Below, piece after piece: positions 25,284 to 36,738 of a stretch of 64,000 nucleotides of DNA. How positions within the stretch are numbered: the stretch's first letter is position 1; each line of letters opens with the position of its first letter. The notes beneath the pieces were generated by a model. It saw nothing but the letters and a program-made list of their open reading frames with translations. It searched no databases and had not been told where the DNA came from. This stretch comes from Nitrospira tepida (GTDB lineage: Bacteria > Nitrospirota > Nitrospiria > Nitrospirales > Nitrospiraceae), in assembly GCF_947241125.1 (NCBI RefSeq), contig NZ_OX365700.1, positions 2,946,001-3,010,000 on the forward strand, written 5' to 3'. The position numbers were made by a program, and so were the translations under genes.

Positions 25284-26723
25284 TCAGCCGGTCTTGAGGA
25301 CGACGTAGAAGGCCCGGCTCTCTCGGATCACGCGCAAGAGGAGGGATTCGCCGCGGCGGGCGCGTGCCACCGCGGCCGTGAACTCGCCCACTGAGTTCAC
25401 TTCCGTCCGATTGACCTCCTTGATCAGATCGCCCTCCCGCAGGCCCTCCGCATGGGCCAGGGTGCCGCGATCGACCTTGGACACCAGGACGCCGTGCGTC
25501 TCTTTCAGCTTGAACTTCTCCGCGAGCGCGGCCGTCAGATCCTGGACATCCAGCCCGAGCTTGCCATCGGCATGCACCTGCGGCACGGAGGCCAGCACGG
25601 CCCCGTCGCGCCGCTCGGACAGCGCCACCTCGATCTCCCGCCGATGCCCGTCCCGAATGATCTCCACCTTCGCGGTACTGCCGGGGTCCAGCGTCGCCAC
25701 GACGCGCGAGAGGCGGTTCGGCGAATCGATCGCGGTCCGGTTGATCTTGGTGATCACATCCCCGGGATGAATCCCCGAGGCGGCCGCCGGATCGCCGTCG
25801 AAGACCTCGTTCACGAGCACGCCGTCCGTTTCGGTGACGCCGAACTTCTTGGCCAATTCGGCCGTGAGGGGTTGAATCCCAACGCCCAGCCAAGCCCGCA
25901 CCACGCGTCCCCGCGTCAGCAGTTGCTGCACGACCTGCTTGGCCATGTTCGACGGAATCGCAAACCCGATCCCCTGGGCAAAATTGATGATCGCCGTGTT
26001 GATCCCAATGACTTCGCCGCGCAGATTGAACAGCGGCCCTCCCGAATTGCCGGGATTGATCGAGGCGTCGGTCTGAATGAAATTCTCGTATCGCGAGAGA
26101 TTGATGTTCTCGCGCCCCACGCCGCTGACCACGCCGAGCGTCACCGTCCGCTCGAGCCCGAACGGATTCCCCACCGCCAGCACCCATTGGCCCACGCGCA
26201 CCGTGGACGAGTCGCCGAAGTTGGCGTAGGGCAGGTCCCGCGGGACCGCCAACTTCAACACGGCGAGGTCGGTATCCTGGTCCCGTCCGACCACCTGGGC
26301 AATGGCCTTGGTGCGATCGGAAAACCGGACCTCGACCTCGGCTGCGTCGCCGACCACGTGGTTGTTGGTGACGATATGGCCCTGGCGGTCGATGATCACG
26401 CCCGCGCCCGATCCCGTCCCGCCCGGCTGGCGCTCGCGTCCCTGATCCAACGTCCCGGAGGCTTGCACCGGGAAGATGTTCACGACTGCCGGCCCGGCGC
26501 GCTCGGCCAAATCCGTGATCACGTCCTGGATCTGTTCCAGCAGCTTGAGTCCGGAGGACACATCGTGCGTCGGCCCCCCTGGTGTTGCGGCCGGAGCCGC
26601 GGCAAGGAGCGGGGCGGGCAGCACGCCCAGGCCTAGCAGGGCCACGGCGACAGGGAGATGTCGCCGACATCGGGCGTCCCATGACGAGGATTGGTGACGA
26701 TCTCCCGTGTCCGTCAGTCCCAT
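25284..26723 (-). CDS. htrA: DegP/HtrA-type periplasmic serine protease
   Basis: A 479-residue protease-chaperone. A signal sequence (about 20-43) leads to a trypsin-like domain with the complete triad His122 (VTNNHVVG), Asp152 (DQDTDLAVLK) and Ser227 (NPGNSGGPLF). Two PDZ domains follow (about 285-375 and 390-475), with carboxylate-binding-like loops near AWLGVGIQPL and KLGLDVQDLT. It degrades or refolds damaged envelope proteins. It follows the RCK_C gene by 17 bases on the same strand, and may be the last gene of a leftward transcript. Confidence 0.95.
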   Translation of the reverse strand: MGLTDTGDRHQSSSWDARCRRHLPVAVALLGLGVLPAPLLAAAPAATPGGPTHDVSSGLKLLEQIQDVITDLAERAGPAVVNIFPVQASGTLDQGRERQPGGTGSGAGVIIDRQGHIVTNNHVVGDAAEVEVRFSDRTKAIAQVVGRDQDTDLAVLKLAVPRDLPYANFGDSSTVRVGQWVLAVGNPFGLERTVTLGVVSGVGRENINLSRYENFIQTDASINPGNSGGPLFNLRGEVIGINTAIINFAQGIGFAIPSNMAKQVVQQLLTRGRVVRAWLGVGIQPLTAELAKKFGVTETDGVLVNEVFDGDPAAASGIHPGDVITKINRTAIDSPNRLSRVVATLDPGSTAKVEIIRDGHRREIEVALSERRDGAVLASVPQVHADGKLGLDVQDLTAALAEKFKLKETHGVLVSKVDRGTLAHAEGLREGDLIKEVNRTEVNSVGEFTAAVARARRGESLLLRVIRESRAFYVVLKTG

Positions 26724-26740
26724 GACCCCATCGACTTCCC

Positions 26741-27382
26741 TTATGCGAGACGTTCCAGAGATCGGCTGGCCGTGAGGTGGGCCACACAGGGCGTCAGAGC
26801 CGATTCAGGCCCGACCAGCGCCACCAGATCCCCAGCCCGAAGCATCGACCGTTCCGCCGGATTAAGCAAGACGGCCCCACGGACGATCATCAGCACCCGC
26901 ACCCCATACCGCGAGGCCAGGACCTCGAACGACAGCCCGATGCAGGACGATCCTCTGGCCACCGGCACATAGGCAAAGGTTTCACCCCGGATCTGGATAT
27001 CACGATAGTACCGCACCAGATCGTCGTGAACAAATTCCGACCGCAGGACGCCGACCTGGCCATTGATCCGCTCCAACTGTTCTTTATAGGACTGGACCTG
27101 GGGGAGGGAGTGACGCAGGAGGTCCTCTGCGGCGGAGGGCGACAGGCGACCCTCATTCGGAGATGAGAAGCCGGTCTCGATGGCCTCGCGACTGACGGCT
27201 TCGCCCAGGTGACGGTGGACTCGCGACAGCGCCGCCTGCACCTGTGACGCTTGCCAATGGAGCCGCATCAGTTGCACCTTGCGATTGACCCGTTCGGCCA
27301 CCGCAAGCGTGCCTTCTTCGATGGTCGCCAGGGTAAACCGGAGTTCCTGGCGGAGACGGGTCAGCAAATCGAGATGGACCAT
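26741..27382 (-). CDS. Stand-alone TrkA-C (RCK_C) domain protein with helical N-terminus
   Basis: A 213-residue protein. Residues about 1-130 are helical and charged. Residues about 132-200 (FAYVPVARGSSCIGLSFEVL through ERSMLRAGDLVALVGPE) match the TrkA-C ligand-binding module of potassium channels and transporters. There is no RCK_N/NAD domain or membrane segment, so it is likely a soluble regulatory protein that binds a nucleotide or ion. An AT-rich promoter lies just upstream. It is probably co-transcribed with htrA. Confidence 0.8.
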   Translation of the reverse strand: MVHLDLLTRLRQELRFTLATIEEGTLAVAERVNRKVQLMRLHWQASQVQAALSRVHRHLGEAVSREAIETGFSSPNEGRLSPSAAEDLLRHSLPQVQSYKEQLERINGQVGVLRSEFVHDDLVRYYRDIQIRGETFAYVPVARGSSCIGLSFEVLASRYGVRVLMIVRGAVLLNPAERSMLRAGDLVALVGPESALTPCVAHLTASRSLERLA

Positions 27383-27415
27383 GGCCGGATCAAGTTAATA
27401 TGTCGTATAAGATCT

Positions 27416-27445
27416 ATTATGTAAACTTATATCGAAATTCTTCAA
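27416..27445 (-). promoter_or_regulatory. Probable promoter of the RCK_C-htrA pair
   Basis: On the minus strand, TTGAAG (27440-27445), 18 bases and CATAAT (27416-27421). The 72-bp gap is markedly AT-rich compared with its surroundings. The exact -10 is ambiguous because other TATA-like hexamers overlap. Confidence 0.45.
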
Positions 27446-27454
27446 GACCAAATC

Positions 27455-28081
27455 CTACGCTCTCGAGGCCGACTCTGCGTGACTCGGCCCGCTCCCTTCC
27501 CTCTTTCCAATCTTGGGCTCCGTACCATGCCAGAGACGGCGCATATTCTCCCGGTGCCGGAGAAGAATCAACCCACTCACGACGCACGCAAACACCACCA
27601 GCAGGCCATCGCCTCGCACCAGCGCCAACAGCGGAAACACGGCAAAGGCCGCAATCGCGGCACCCGATGAATAACGCCAGAGCGCCGCCGTGCCCAGCCA
27701 GACGGCAAGCAGGATCCCTCCCAAAACCGGCTCGACGCCCAAGACCGCACCCAGGGCCGTCGCCACGCCCTTGCCCCCTCGAAACCGCATAAACAGGGAG
27801 AACAGGTGCCCCACCACCGAAGCGAGCGCAACCGCCAGCACCATCCAGGTTTCGCCGAAGACCTGCCCCGCGCCCCAGCCGGCCACCCACCCCTTGCCCA
27901 TATCGCCCAGGAGCGTCAAAAGCCCCGCGTCCTTGCCCGCCACCCGGAGGACGTTCGTGAAGCCGATATTCCGGCTTCCCGTCGTTCGCGGATCGGGCCG
28001 ACCCAGCGCGCGGCACACCACCACCCCGAAGGGAACGGCTCCCAAGAGATAGCCACCCAGCAGCCACAACGGAAACAGCAT
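27455..28081 (-). CDS. plsY: Acyl-phosphate:glycerol-3-phosphate acyltransferase
   Basis: A 208-residue inner-membrane enzyme that makes lysophosphatidic acid from acyl-phosphate and glycerol-3-phosphate, the first phospholipid step. It has about five membrane helices. The three family motifs are clear: TTGSRNIGFTNVLRVAGK, GHLFSLFMRFRGGKGVATALG and the later RHRENMRRL. The C-terminal 20 residues are a charged extension. It lies 54 bases after pgsA, another phospholipid gene. Confidence 0.95.
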   Translation of the reverse strand: MLFPLWLLGGYLLGAVPFGVVVCRALGRPDPRTTGSRNIGFTNVLRVAGKDAGLLTLLGDMGKGWVAGWGAGQVFGETWMVLAVALASVVGHLFSLFMRFRGGKGVATALGAVLGVEPVLGGILLAVWLGTAALWRYSSGAAIAAFAVFPLLALVRGDGLLVVFACVVSGLILLRHRENMRRLWHGTEPKIGKREGSGPSHAESASRA

Positions 28082-28135
28082 CGCGCCGTCTGCTTTCTGC
28101 GGATCGAGGTCCGGACCAGGCCGGCGAGCCGGTCG

Positions 28136-28738
28136 CTACCAGCCCCGGATCGTGATCTGGCGCCAGAAGTTGGCCAGGTAATACCCACCTGAGACCAACG
28201 CCATCGCCAAGGAGATATAGAGCAGGATCGTGCCCACCTGATGCAGGTCCAGGAGGAACAGCGAGATCCCGCTGCCTTCCAGAATCAAGAATACGATCGC
28301 GACCACCTGGAAGACCATTTTGTATTTGCCCAGAGTTTCGGCGGGCAGAATGATCCCCTGGGCCGCCGCCACCGCCCGGACGCCGGTCACCGCCACTTCG
28401 CGGGCGAGGATCAAGATCGCAATCACCGCCGGCACCCGATCGAATTGGACCAAGAGAATCAAGCCCGACAGCACGAGGAGTTTATCGGCGATCGGATCCA
28501 GCAGCTTGCCGAGCCGCGTGACCTGACCGCGCCGGCGGGCGAGATAGCCATCGAGCAGATCCGTGACCGAGGCCACGACGAAGACGCTGGCCGCCGCGAC
28601 GGCCCGCGCCGGCGTCGGATCGGCAAACAGGATCACGAAAATCGGAATCAGCAGGATGCGGCCGAGCGTGAGCAGGTTGGGGAGGTTCGTGCATTCCACC
28701 ACCCACCCGCGCGGTTCGATGGATTCCAGCCGTTTCAT
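28136..28738 (-). CDS. pgsA: CDP-diacylglycerol--glycerol-3-phosphate 3-phosphatidyltransferase
   Basis: A 200-residue CDP-alcohol phosphatidyltransferase with several membrane helices. The catalytic motif D-G-x2-A-R-x8-G-x3-D-x3-D is visible as DLLDGYLARRRGQVTRLGKL followed by LDPIADK. The product is phosphatidylglycerophosphate for PG and cardiolipin. The first 15 residues before the hydrophobic core are longer than usual; an ATG-started form fits directly next to the kdsD stop (no gap), so the genes are co-transcribed. Confidence 0.94.
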   Translation of the reverse strand: MKRLESIEPRGWVVECTNLPNLLTLGRILLIPIFVILFADPTPARAVAAASVFVVASVTDLLDGYLARRRGQVTRLGKLLDPIADKLLVLSGLILLVQFDRVPAVIAILILAREVAVTGVRAVAAAQGIILPAETLGKYKMVFQVVAIVFLILEGSGISLFLLDLHQVGTILLYISLAMALVSGGYYLANFWRQITIRGW

Positions 28739-29698
28739 TTAGGCCAACCCGTTTTTCAACAGATCGTGCAGATGCACCACGCCGGCCAGACGCTCCCCCT
28801 CGTCCAGGACCACCAAGGACGTGATCGAGAACCGCTCCATCATCTCCAGCGCGCTCGTGGCGAGGGCATCAGGCCCGATGGATTTGGGACGCTTGCTCCC
28901 CAAGTCGCCGGCCTTGATGCGCCGGAGGTCCAGTCCCTTTTCAAAGGCCCGCCGCAGGTCGCCGTCCGTCACCACCCCGACCAAACGTCCCCGGGCATTG
29001 ACGACCGTCGTCATGCCGAGCTTCTTGCCGGTCATTTCCATGATCGCATCCCGCGCCGACGCATCGGCCCGCACCAGCGGAATCGCCTCGCCCTGGTGCA
29101 TGAGATCGCGCACCTTGAGGAGCAGCCGCCGCCCCAGCGTCCCGGCCGGATGGACCAGCGCAAAGTCCTCTTCCTTGAAGCCGCGCTGTTCGAGCAGCGC
29201 GATCGCGAGCGCGTCCCCCATGGCCAGCGCCGCCGTCGTGCTGGCCGTCGGCGCCAGGCCCAACGGACAGGCCTCTTCGGCGACCGACACGTCCAGCACC
29301 GAATCGCTGTGCTTGGCCAAGGTCGAGTGGATTTTCCCCGTGATCGCCACGACCGGAATGTTCAGCCGCTTCATGAAGGGCAGCAGCTTGACGATCTCTT
29401 CCGTTTCCCCGCTGTTGGAGAGCGCCACCAATACATCGTGGCGGCTCACCATGCCGAGGTCGCCGTGCAGTCCCGCCGCCGGGTCCAGGTAAAACGCCGG
29501 GGTGCCGGTGCTGGCCAAGGTCGCCGCGATCTTCTGCGCGATGATGCCGGATTTTCCCATCCCCGACACCACCACCTTGCCTGCGCACCCGTAGAGCAGC
29601 TCGACCGCCCGGTCGAACTGCCGGTCCAATCGCCCGATCAAGCCGGTGATCGCCCGGGCCTCGATCTCCAAGACTCGCTTGCCGCTCTGGATGCTCAC
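28739..29698 (-). CDS. kdsD: Arabinose-5-phosphate isomerase (KdsD/KpsF type)
   Basis: A 319-residue isomerase turning ribulose-5-phosphate into arabinose-5-phosphate, the precursor of Kdo. The N-terminal SIS domain carries [20 protein letters not shown] and [29 protein letters not shown] links to two CBS domains (about 205-319), which may sense nucleotide. GTG 29698 overlaps the kdsA stop (GTGA), supporting coupled translation; the frame extends to 29734 but into kdsA. It sits with kdsA and kdsB in one Kdo cluster. Confidence 0.95.
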   Translation of the reverse strand: MSIQSGKRVLEIEARAITGLIGRLDRQFDRAVELLYGCAGKVVVSGMGKSGIIAQKIAATLASTGTPAFYLDPAAGLHGDLGMVSRHDVLVALSNSGETEEIVKLLPFMKRLNIPVVAITGKIHSTLAKHSDSVLDVSVAEEACPLGLAPTASTTAALAMGDALAIALLEQRGFKEEDFALVHPAGTLGRRLLLKVRDLMHQGEAIPLVRADASARDAIMEMTGKKLGMTTVVNARGRLVGVVTDGDLRRAFEKGLDLRRIKAGDLGSKRPKSIGPDALATSALEMMERFSITSLVVLDEGERLAGVVHLHDLLKNGLA

Positions 29699-30531
29699 AG
29701 GACAAACTCCGGTCCCTTGCCCGACGCGTCGCACAGGCGCTTCACCCGCTCCAGCAACCGTTTGAGCTCTGACAAAGGGACCATATTGGGCCCGTCCGAC
29801 AGGGCTTCATCCGGCCGCGGGTGCACTTCCATGAAAAATCCGTCGCAGCCGGCGCCCGCCGCGGCGGACGCCAAGGGGGCGATAAATTCCCGTTGCCCGC
29901 TCGAGGTCGTGCCGCCCCCGCCCGGCAACTGCACGCTGTGCGTCGCATCAAAGATGACCGGATACCCCAGGCCTCGCATGACCGGCAACGCCCGCATGTC
30001 CACGACCAAATTGTTGTAACCGAACGTGGCGCCCCGCTCGGTCAGCAGGATGCGGCGCGTCCCGCTCTCTTCCAGCTTCTTCACCACGTTCGCCATGTCC
30101 CAAGGGGAGAGAAACTGTCCCTTCTTCACGTTCACCACCCGACCGGTTTTCGCGGCCGCCACGAGCAGATCCGTCTGGCGGCAGAGAAAGGCCGGAATCT
30201 GGAGCACGTCCACCACCTCGCCGGCCGTCCGCGCCTCTTCGACGGAATGGACATCGGTCAACAAAGGGGCGCCGACCCGCTCCTTGACCTTGCGCAGGAT
30301 CCCCAGTCCTTCCTGGATGCCCAACCCGCGAAACGACGTGATCGAACTCCGGTTCGCCTTGTCATATGACGATTTGAAAATGTAGGGCATCCCCACGGCT
30401 TGCGCGATCTCGGCAATCCGGTGCGCCGTCTCCAGCGCCAGCGTTTCGCTTTCAATGACGCAGGGACCGGCAATGAGTACATGGCGGTGCGCCCCCCCGA
30501 CCTTGATGGCGCCGATCTCGACGACGTGCAT
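29695..30531 (-). CDS. kdsA: 3-deoxy-8-phosphooctulonate synthase
   Basis: A 278-residue class I aldolase-type enzyme condensing phosphoenolpyruvate with arabinose-5-phosphate to Kdo-8-phosphate. Motifs: [57 protein letters not shown] and the C-terminal [17 protein letters not shown]. The metal-dependent type has a Cys in an early motif; here GPCVIES and [10 protein letters not shown] contain Cys residues, but the class cannot be settled by eye. It lies downstream of pyrG. Confidence 0.96.
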   Translation of the reverse strand: MHVVEIGAIKVGGAHRHVLIAGPCVIESETLALETAHRIAEIAQAVGMPYIFKSSYDKANRSSITSFRGLGIQEGLGILRKVKERVGAPLLTDVHSVEEARTAGEVVDVLQIPAFLCRQTDLLVAAAKTGRVVNVKKGQFLSPWDMANVVKKLEESGTRRILLTERGATFGYNNLVVDMRALPVMRGLGYPVIFDATHSVQLPGGGGTTSSGQREFIAPLASAAAGAGCDGFFMEVHPRPDEALSDGPNMVPLSELKRLLERVKRLCDASGKGPEFVL

Positions 30532-30580
30532 GGGTGTTATCCTTCGTATCCCGCGTGGATGGCGGAACGGACCGGCCCGG

Positions 30581-32967
<2,387 letters not shown>

Positions 32968-32975
<8 letters not shown>

Positions 32976-34050
32976 GTTCCAGCGAGGCGCCCAGTTGCTT
33001 GCCCGTGACCGTCGCCGTCCCGACCATGCCGACGACGAGGCCTGCGGCTTGATTGGCCAACAGCGCGCTGTCCCGCAGATTGGCTCCGGTTGCGAGGGCC
33101 AGGGCCAAGGTCCCGACCACCGTATCGCCGGCGCCGGTCACATCATAGACCTGCCGCGCCCTGGTGGGAATGTGCCATTGCACGCCATCCCCTTCGAATA
33201 GGCTCATGCCCTTTTCGCCTCGCGTGACCAAGACCGCCTGGCAGCCCAGCCGCTGCCGGATCACCGTGCCGGCTTCCACGATCGCCTGGTCGTCGTCGCC
33301 GCGGACCCCCGCGGCCTGCGTCGCTTCCAGATGATTCGGCGTCACCACGGTCACGCCCTTGTAGAAACTGAAATGCTCCACCTTCGGATCGACCAGGATC
33401 GGCACGCCCCGTTCCGCGGCCAGCCGCGTCAACTCGGCCATCAACGGCCCCGTCACCACGCCCTTGGCATAGTCCGACACGACCAGACAGGACAGGTGCC
33501 GCAGCCGCGATTCGACATACCGGATGATGCGCCGCTGATAGAGCGCGGTGAGTTCATGCCGCCGTTCCACATCGAACCGGACGACTTGCTGGTTGTGGGC
33601 GACCACGCGCGTCTTCCGCGTGGTCGGGCGTTCGGGGTCGATGATCACCCCGCCCCGCCCCTTCCGCTTCAGACCCAATTCACGCAAGAGGCAGCGGCCC
33701 GCGTCGTCCGACCCGACGACGCCGCAGATATCCGCCTGCCCGCCCAGCGCATGGATGTTGTTGAAGACGTTTGCCGCCCCGCCGAGCTTGTATTCCTCTG
33801 ATTCGACATGCACGACCGGCACGGGGGCTTCGGGCGAGATGCGCGTGACGCGCCCCCAGACATAATGGTCCAGAATCAGGTCGCCCAGGACCAACACCGA
33901 CGCCTGCGGAAACCGCTCGATGTACTGCCGCAACTCGCGCGCGCGGCCGTCCACATCCAGCGCGGCCTGGACCTCGCCGGACGGCCGGCGCCCGACGTTT
34001 CCCGTGCGTGCTAGCGGATGGCCTTTCCGAGCCGTTCCCATCGGACCCAT
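32968..34050 (-). CDS. rfaE1: D-glycero-beta-D-manno-heptose-7-phosphate kinase (PfkB family)
   Basis: A 360-residue carbohydrate kinase that phosphorylates heptose-7-phosphate at C1 on the route to ADP-heptose for LPS core. Motifs: LGDLILDHYVWGRVTRISPE, KLGGAANVFNNIHALGG, VSDYAKGVVT and the PfkB signature DVTGAGDTVVGTLALAL. The C-terminal adenylyltransferase domain of fused HldE is absent, so a separate RfaE2 is expected elsewhere. ATG 34050 has GGAG upstream but overlaps lepB by 40 bases; a start at 34041 is also possible, and about 40 N-terminal residues precede the conserved core. Confidence 0.92.
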
Positions 34051-34775
34051 TCGCTCCAACTCCCCTGCCCGCTCCAGGACCAATAGACGCGAAACGCCTT
34101 GCCCCGGATCTTCTCCGCGCGCACAAATCCCCAGAAGCGACTGTCCAAACTTTGATCCCGATTGTCGCCCATCACGAAATACGAATCCTCCGGCACCGTC
34201 ACCGGTCCGAAGTTATCCCGCGGATTGATGTGGCCGTCGATGATGCCCGGATCCACCCGTTGCGTAAAGGCATGGTCGTCCAACGGCTGGCCGTTGACGA
34301 GGATCGTCTTGTTCCGAATGTGAATCGTGTCGCCCGGAAGCCCGATGATCCGCTTGATGAAATCCTTCTCTTCATCCTCCGGGTACCGGAAGACGATCAC
34401 GTCGCCGCGTTGCGGCGCCCCGAACGACACCACCGTCACCGACGAATAACAACTGATCGGCGGCAGATTCATCTGAAACTTGCAGTTCGTGGGCCATTGA
34501 ATCCCGTAGGCCAGCTTGCTGACCAGGATGTGGTCGCCGATCAACAGGGTCGGGATCATGGACCCGGAGGGAATCTTAAAGGCCTGGACGACGAACACGC
34601 GAATGGCGAACGCCAGGAGCATCGCCACGACGATCGCCTCGACATATTCCCGCAGAACCGACTTGCCGGACGGCGCCGCCTCCCGCGTCACGGTCGCCTC
34701 TGCGGCGGCCGGCGGGCTGCCCTGATCAAGCGGAGTTCGCTGCGGATCGCTGGTCGTGGGGCGGTTGGAATCCAT
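34011..34775 (-). CDS. lepB: Signal peptidase I
   Basis: A 254-residue inner-membrane protease that removes Sec/Tat signal peptides. One membrane helix (about 44-66) is followed by box B with the nucleophile Ser (FKIPSGSMIPTLLIGD), box D with the catalytic Lys (FIKRIIGLPGD) and box E (MGDNRDQSLDSRFWGFV). The N-terminal 40 residues are disordered and Thr/Ala/Pro-rich. It lies 25 bases after lepA, the classical lepA-lepB order. Confidence 0.97.
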   Translation of the reverse strand: MDSNRPTTSDPQRTPLDQGSPPAAAEATVTREAAPSGKSVLREYVEAIVVAMLLAFAIRVFVVQAFKIPSGSMIPTLLIGDHILVSKLAYGIQWPTNCKFQMNLPPISCYSSVTVVSFGAPQRGDVIVFRYPEDEEKDFIKRIIGLPGDTIHIRNKTILVNGQPLDDHAFTQRVDPGIIDGHINPRDNFGPVTVPEDSYFVMGDNRDQSLDSRFWGFVRAEKIRGKAFRVYWSWSGQGSWSEWVRWERLGKAIR

Positions 34776-34800
34776 GGGAGTTGTCCGCGGCGTCCCGCGC

Positions 34801-36600
34801 CTATTCGTCCTGCACCCGCAGCAAAGCCAGAAACGCTTCTTGGGGCACTTCGACCCGGCCGACCTGCTTCATGCGTTTCTTGCCTTCCTTCTGCTTCTCC
34901 CACAGTTTGCGCTTGCGCGAGATGTCGCCCCCGTAACATTTCGCCGTCACGTTTTTGCGCATGGCCCCGACCGTCTCCCGCGCGATGACCTTGCTGCCGA
35001 TCGCGGCCTGAATGGCGATCTCGAACATCTGCTTCGGGATGGACTCTTTGAGCTTTTCCGCGAGTTGCCGGCCCCGCATCTGGGCCCGCTCGCGATGGGT
35101 GATGAACGACAGGGCATCGACCGCCTCGCCGTTGAGCAGCATGTCGAGCTTCACCAAATCGGACTCGCGGTAGCCGAGGAATTCATAGTCCAGCGATGCA
35201 TAGCCCTGGGTTTTGGACTTGAGCCGGTCGTAGAAATCCAGGATCACCTCGTTCAACGGCAGCTCGTACACCAGCATCACGCGGGTCGGGTCGAGGTAGT
35301 GCATGCCTTTTTGAATGCCGCGACGGTCCTGGCACAACTGCAACAGGTTGCCGACAAACCGCTCCGGCGTGATGATCGTCGCCTGGATGAACGGCTCTTC
35401 CCAGCTTTCGATCGCGGAGGGCGGCGGCAGCTTGGCCGGGTTGTCGATTTCGAGCACCTCGCCCTTGGTCGTCAACACGCGATAGACGACCGTCGGCGCC
35501 GTGGTGATCAACGACAACTGATACTCGCGCTCCAATCGCTCCTGGATGATCTCCATGTGGAGCAATCCCAAAAACCCGCAGCGGAATCCGAACCCCAGGG
35601 CCAGCGAGGTTTCCGGCTCGAACACGAACGACGAATCGTTCAGGCGCAGCTTCTTCAAGGCCTCGCGGAGGTCCTCGAACTTCGCCGTGTCCGTCGGGTA
35701 CAACCCGCAGAACACCAGCGGCTTGACTTCTTTGTATCCCGGGAACGGAGACTCCGTCGGCTGGGAGGCATCGGTGATGGTGTCGCCGATCTTCGTCTCG
35801 CCGAGATCGCGCGTCCCGGTCGCGACATAGCCGACCTCGCCGGCTTGCAGCGACGCCAACTTCTCCCGTTTGGGCGTAAACTTCCCGACCTCCAGGATGT
35901 CGAAGGGGCGCTTGGTGGACATGGTCACGACCTTCTGGCCCGGCCGAATCGCCCCGTCCACCACCCGCACGAGCACGATCACCCCCTGATAGTTGTCGAA
36001 CCAGGAATCAAACACCAGCGCCTTGAGCGGCTTCGCCGGATCGCCGGACGGCGCCGGAATCCGCTGGATGATCGCCTCCAACACATCCTGCACGCCGATC
36101 CCCGTCTTGGCGCTGACCAGCAGCGCATCGGACGCATCCAGGGCGAGCACTTCCTCGATCTGATGCTTGGTCCCTTCGACGTCGGCGCTCGGAAGGTCGA
36201 TTTTGTTGATCACCGGCACGATCGTCAGGCGGTTGGCCATGGCCAGATTGGCGTTGGCGATGGTCTGCGCTTCAACCCCCTGGCTGGCATCGGCCAGCAA
36301 CAGCGCGCCTTCGCAGGCGGCCAGGCTTCGAGACACCTCGTAGGTGAAATCGACGTGGCCGGGCGTATCGATCACGTGCAGCACGTAGGTCTGCCCATCC
36401 TTGGCCTGGTATTTCAACGCCACGGAATGGGCCTTGATCGTAATCCCGCGCTCGCGTTCCAAGTCCATCGCGTCGAGAATCTGCTCGCGAGATTCTCGGG
36501 ACGTGATGGCCCCGGTCAGCTCCAAGATGCGGTCGGCTAGCGTGGACTTGCCGTGATCGATGTGGGCGATAATAGAGAAGTTTCGGATGAAGCTTTGCAC
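34801..36600 (-). CDS. lepA: Elongation factor 4 (LepA), back-translocating GTPase
   Basis: A 599-residue translational GTPase that acts on stalled ribosomes. All G motifs are canonical: [32 protein letters not shown]; domain II, EF-G-like III and V, and the LepA-specific C-terminal domain ([20 protein letters not shown] region, reading [16 protein letters not shown]) follow. First gene of the leftward cluster, starting about 23 bases after a predicted transcription start from a consensus promoter at 36630-36658. Confidence 0.98.
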   Translation of the reverse strand: MQSFIRNFSIIAHIDHGKSTLADRILELTGAITSRESREQILDAMDLERERGITIKAHSVALKYQAKDGQTYVLHVIDTPGHVDFTYEVSRSLAACEGALLLADASQGVEAQTIANANLAMANRLTIVPVINKIDLPSADVEGTKHQIEEVLALDASDALLVSAKTGIGVQDVLEAIIQRIPAPSGDPAKPLKALVFDSWFDNYQGVIVLVRVVDGAIRPGQKVVTMSTKRPFDILEVGKFTPKREKLASLQAGEVGYVATGTRDLGETKIGDTITDASQPTESPFPGYKEVKPLVFCGLYPTDTAKFEDLREALKKLRLNDSSFVFEPETSLALGFGFRCGFLGLLHMEIIQERLEREYQLSLITTAPTVVYRVLTTKGEVLEIDNPAKLPPPSAIESWEEPFIQATIITPERFVGNLLQLCQDRRGIQKGMHYLDPTRVMLVYELPLNEVILDFYDRLKSKTQGYASLDYEFLGYRESDLVKLDMLLNGEAVDALSFITHRERAQMRGRQLAEKLKESIPKQMFEIAIQAAIGSKVIARETVGAMRKNVTAKCYGGDISRKRKLWEKQKEGKKRMKQVGRVEVPQEAFLALLRVQDE

Positions 36601-36629
36601 ATCCCAGCTCGTCCTCGGAGAGACAGGTC

Positions 36630-36680
36630 ATTATAGTAACTGCCCTTCGCGTTGTCAAAGCGAAGCCCGGTCACTATAAT
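36630..36680. promoter_or_regulatory. Overlapping divergent promoters for lepA (left) and bioA (right)
   Basis: Leftward: TTGACA (minus strand, 36653-36658), 17 bases, TATAAT (36630-36635), a perfect sigma70 consensus. Rightward: TTGTCA (36652-36657), 17 bases, TATAAT (36675-36680). The -35 hexamers overlap by five bases, and the half-sites form an inverted repeat matching at about 20 of 26 positions per arm. RNA polymerase could probably occupy only one direction at a time. Predicted leaders are about 23 bases for lepA and 52 for bioA. Confidence 0.85.
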
Positions 36681-36738
36681 CGCGGCGCGCACGACGAGAT
36701 GCGCCATCCCGCAGGTCCCGATCATCGCGCCTCTGTCC

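Noticed and set aside
28241-30019. 592-residue plus-strand open frame opposite pgsA, kdsD and kdsA
   Set aside because: Crosses three well-identified genes and has low-complexity, His/Arg/Gln-rich composition.
34756-36540. 594-residue plus-strand open frame opposite lepA
   Set aside because: Antisense shadow; lepA is complete and canonical.
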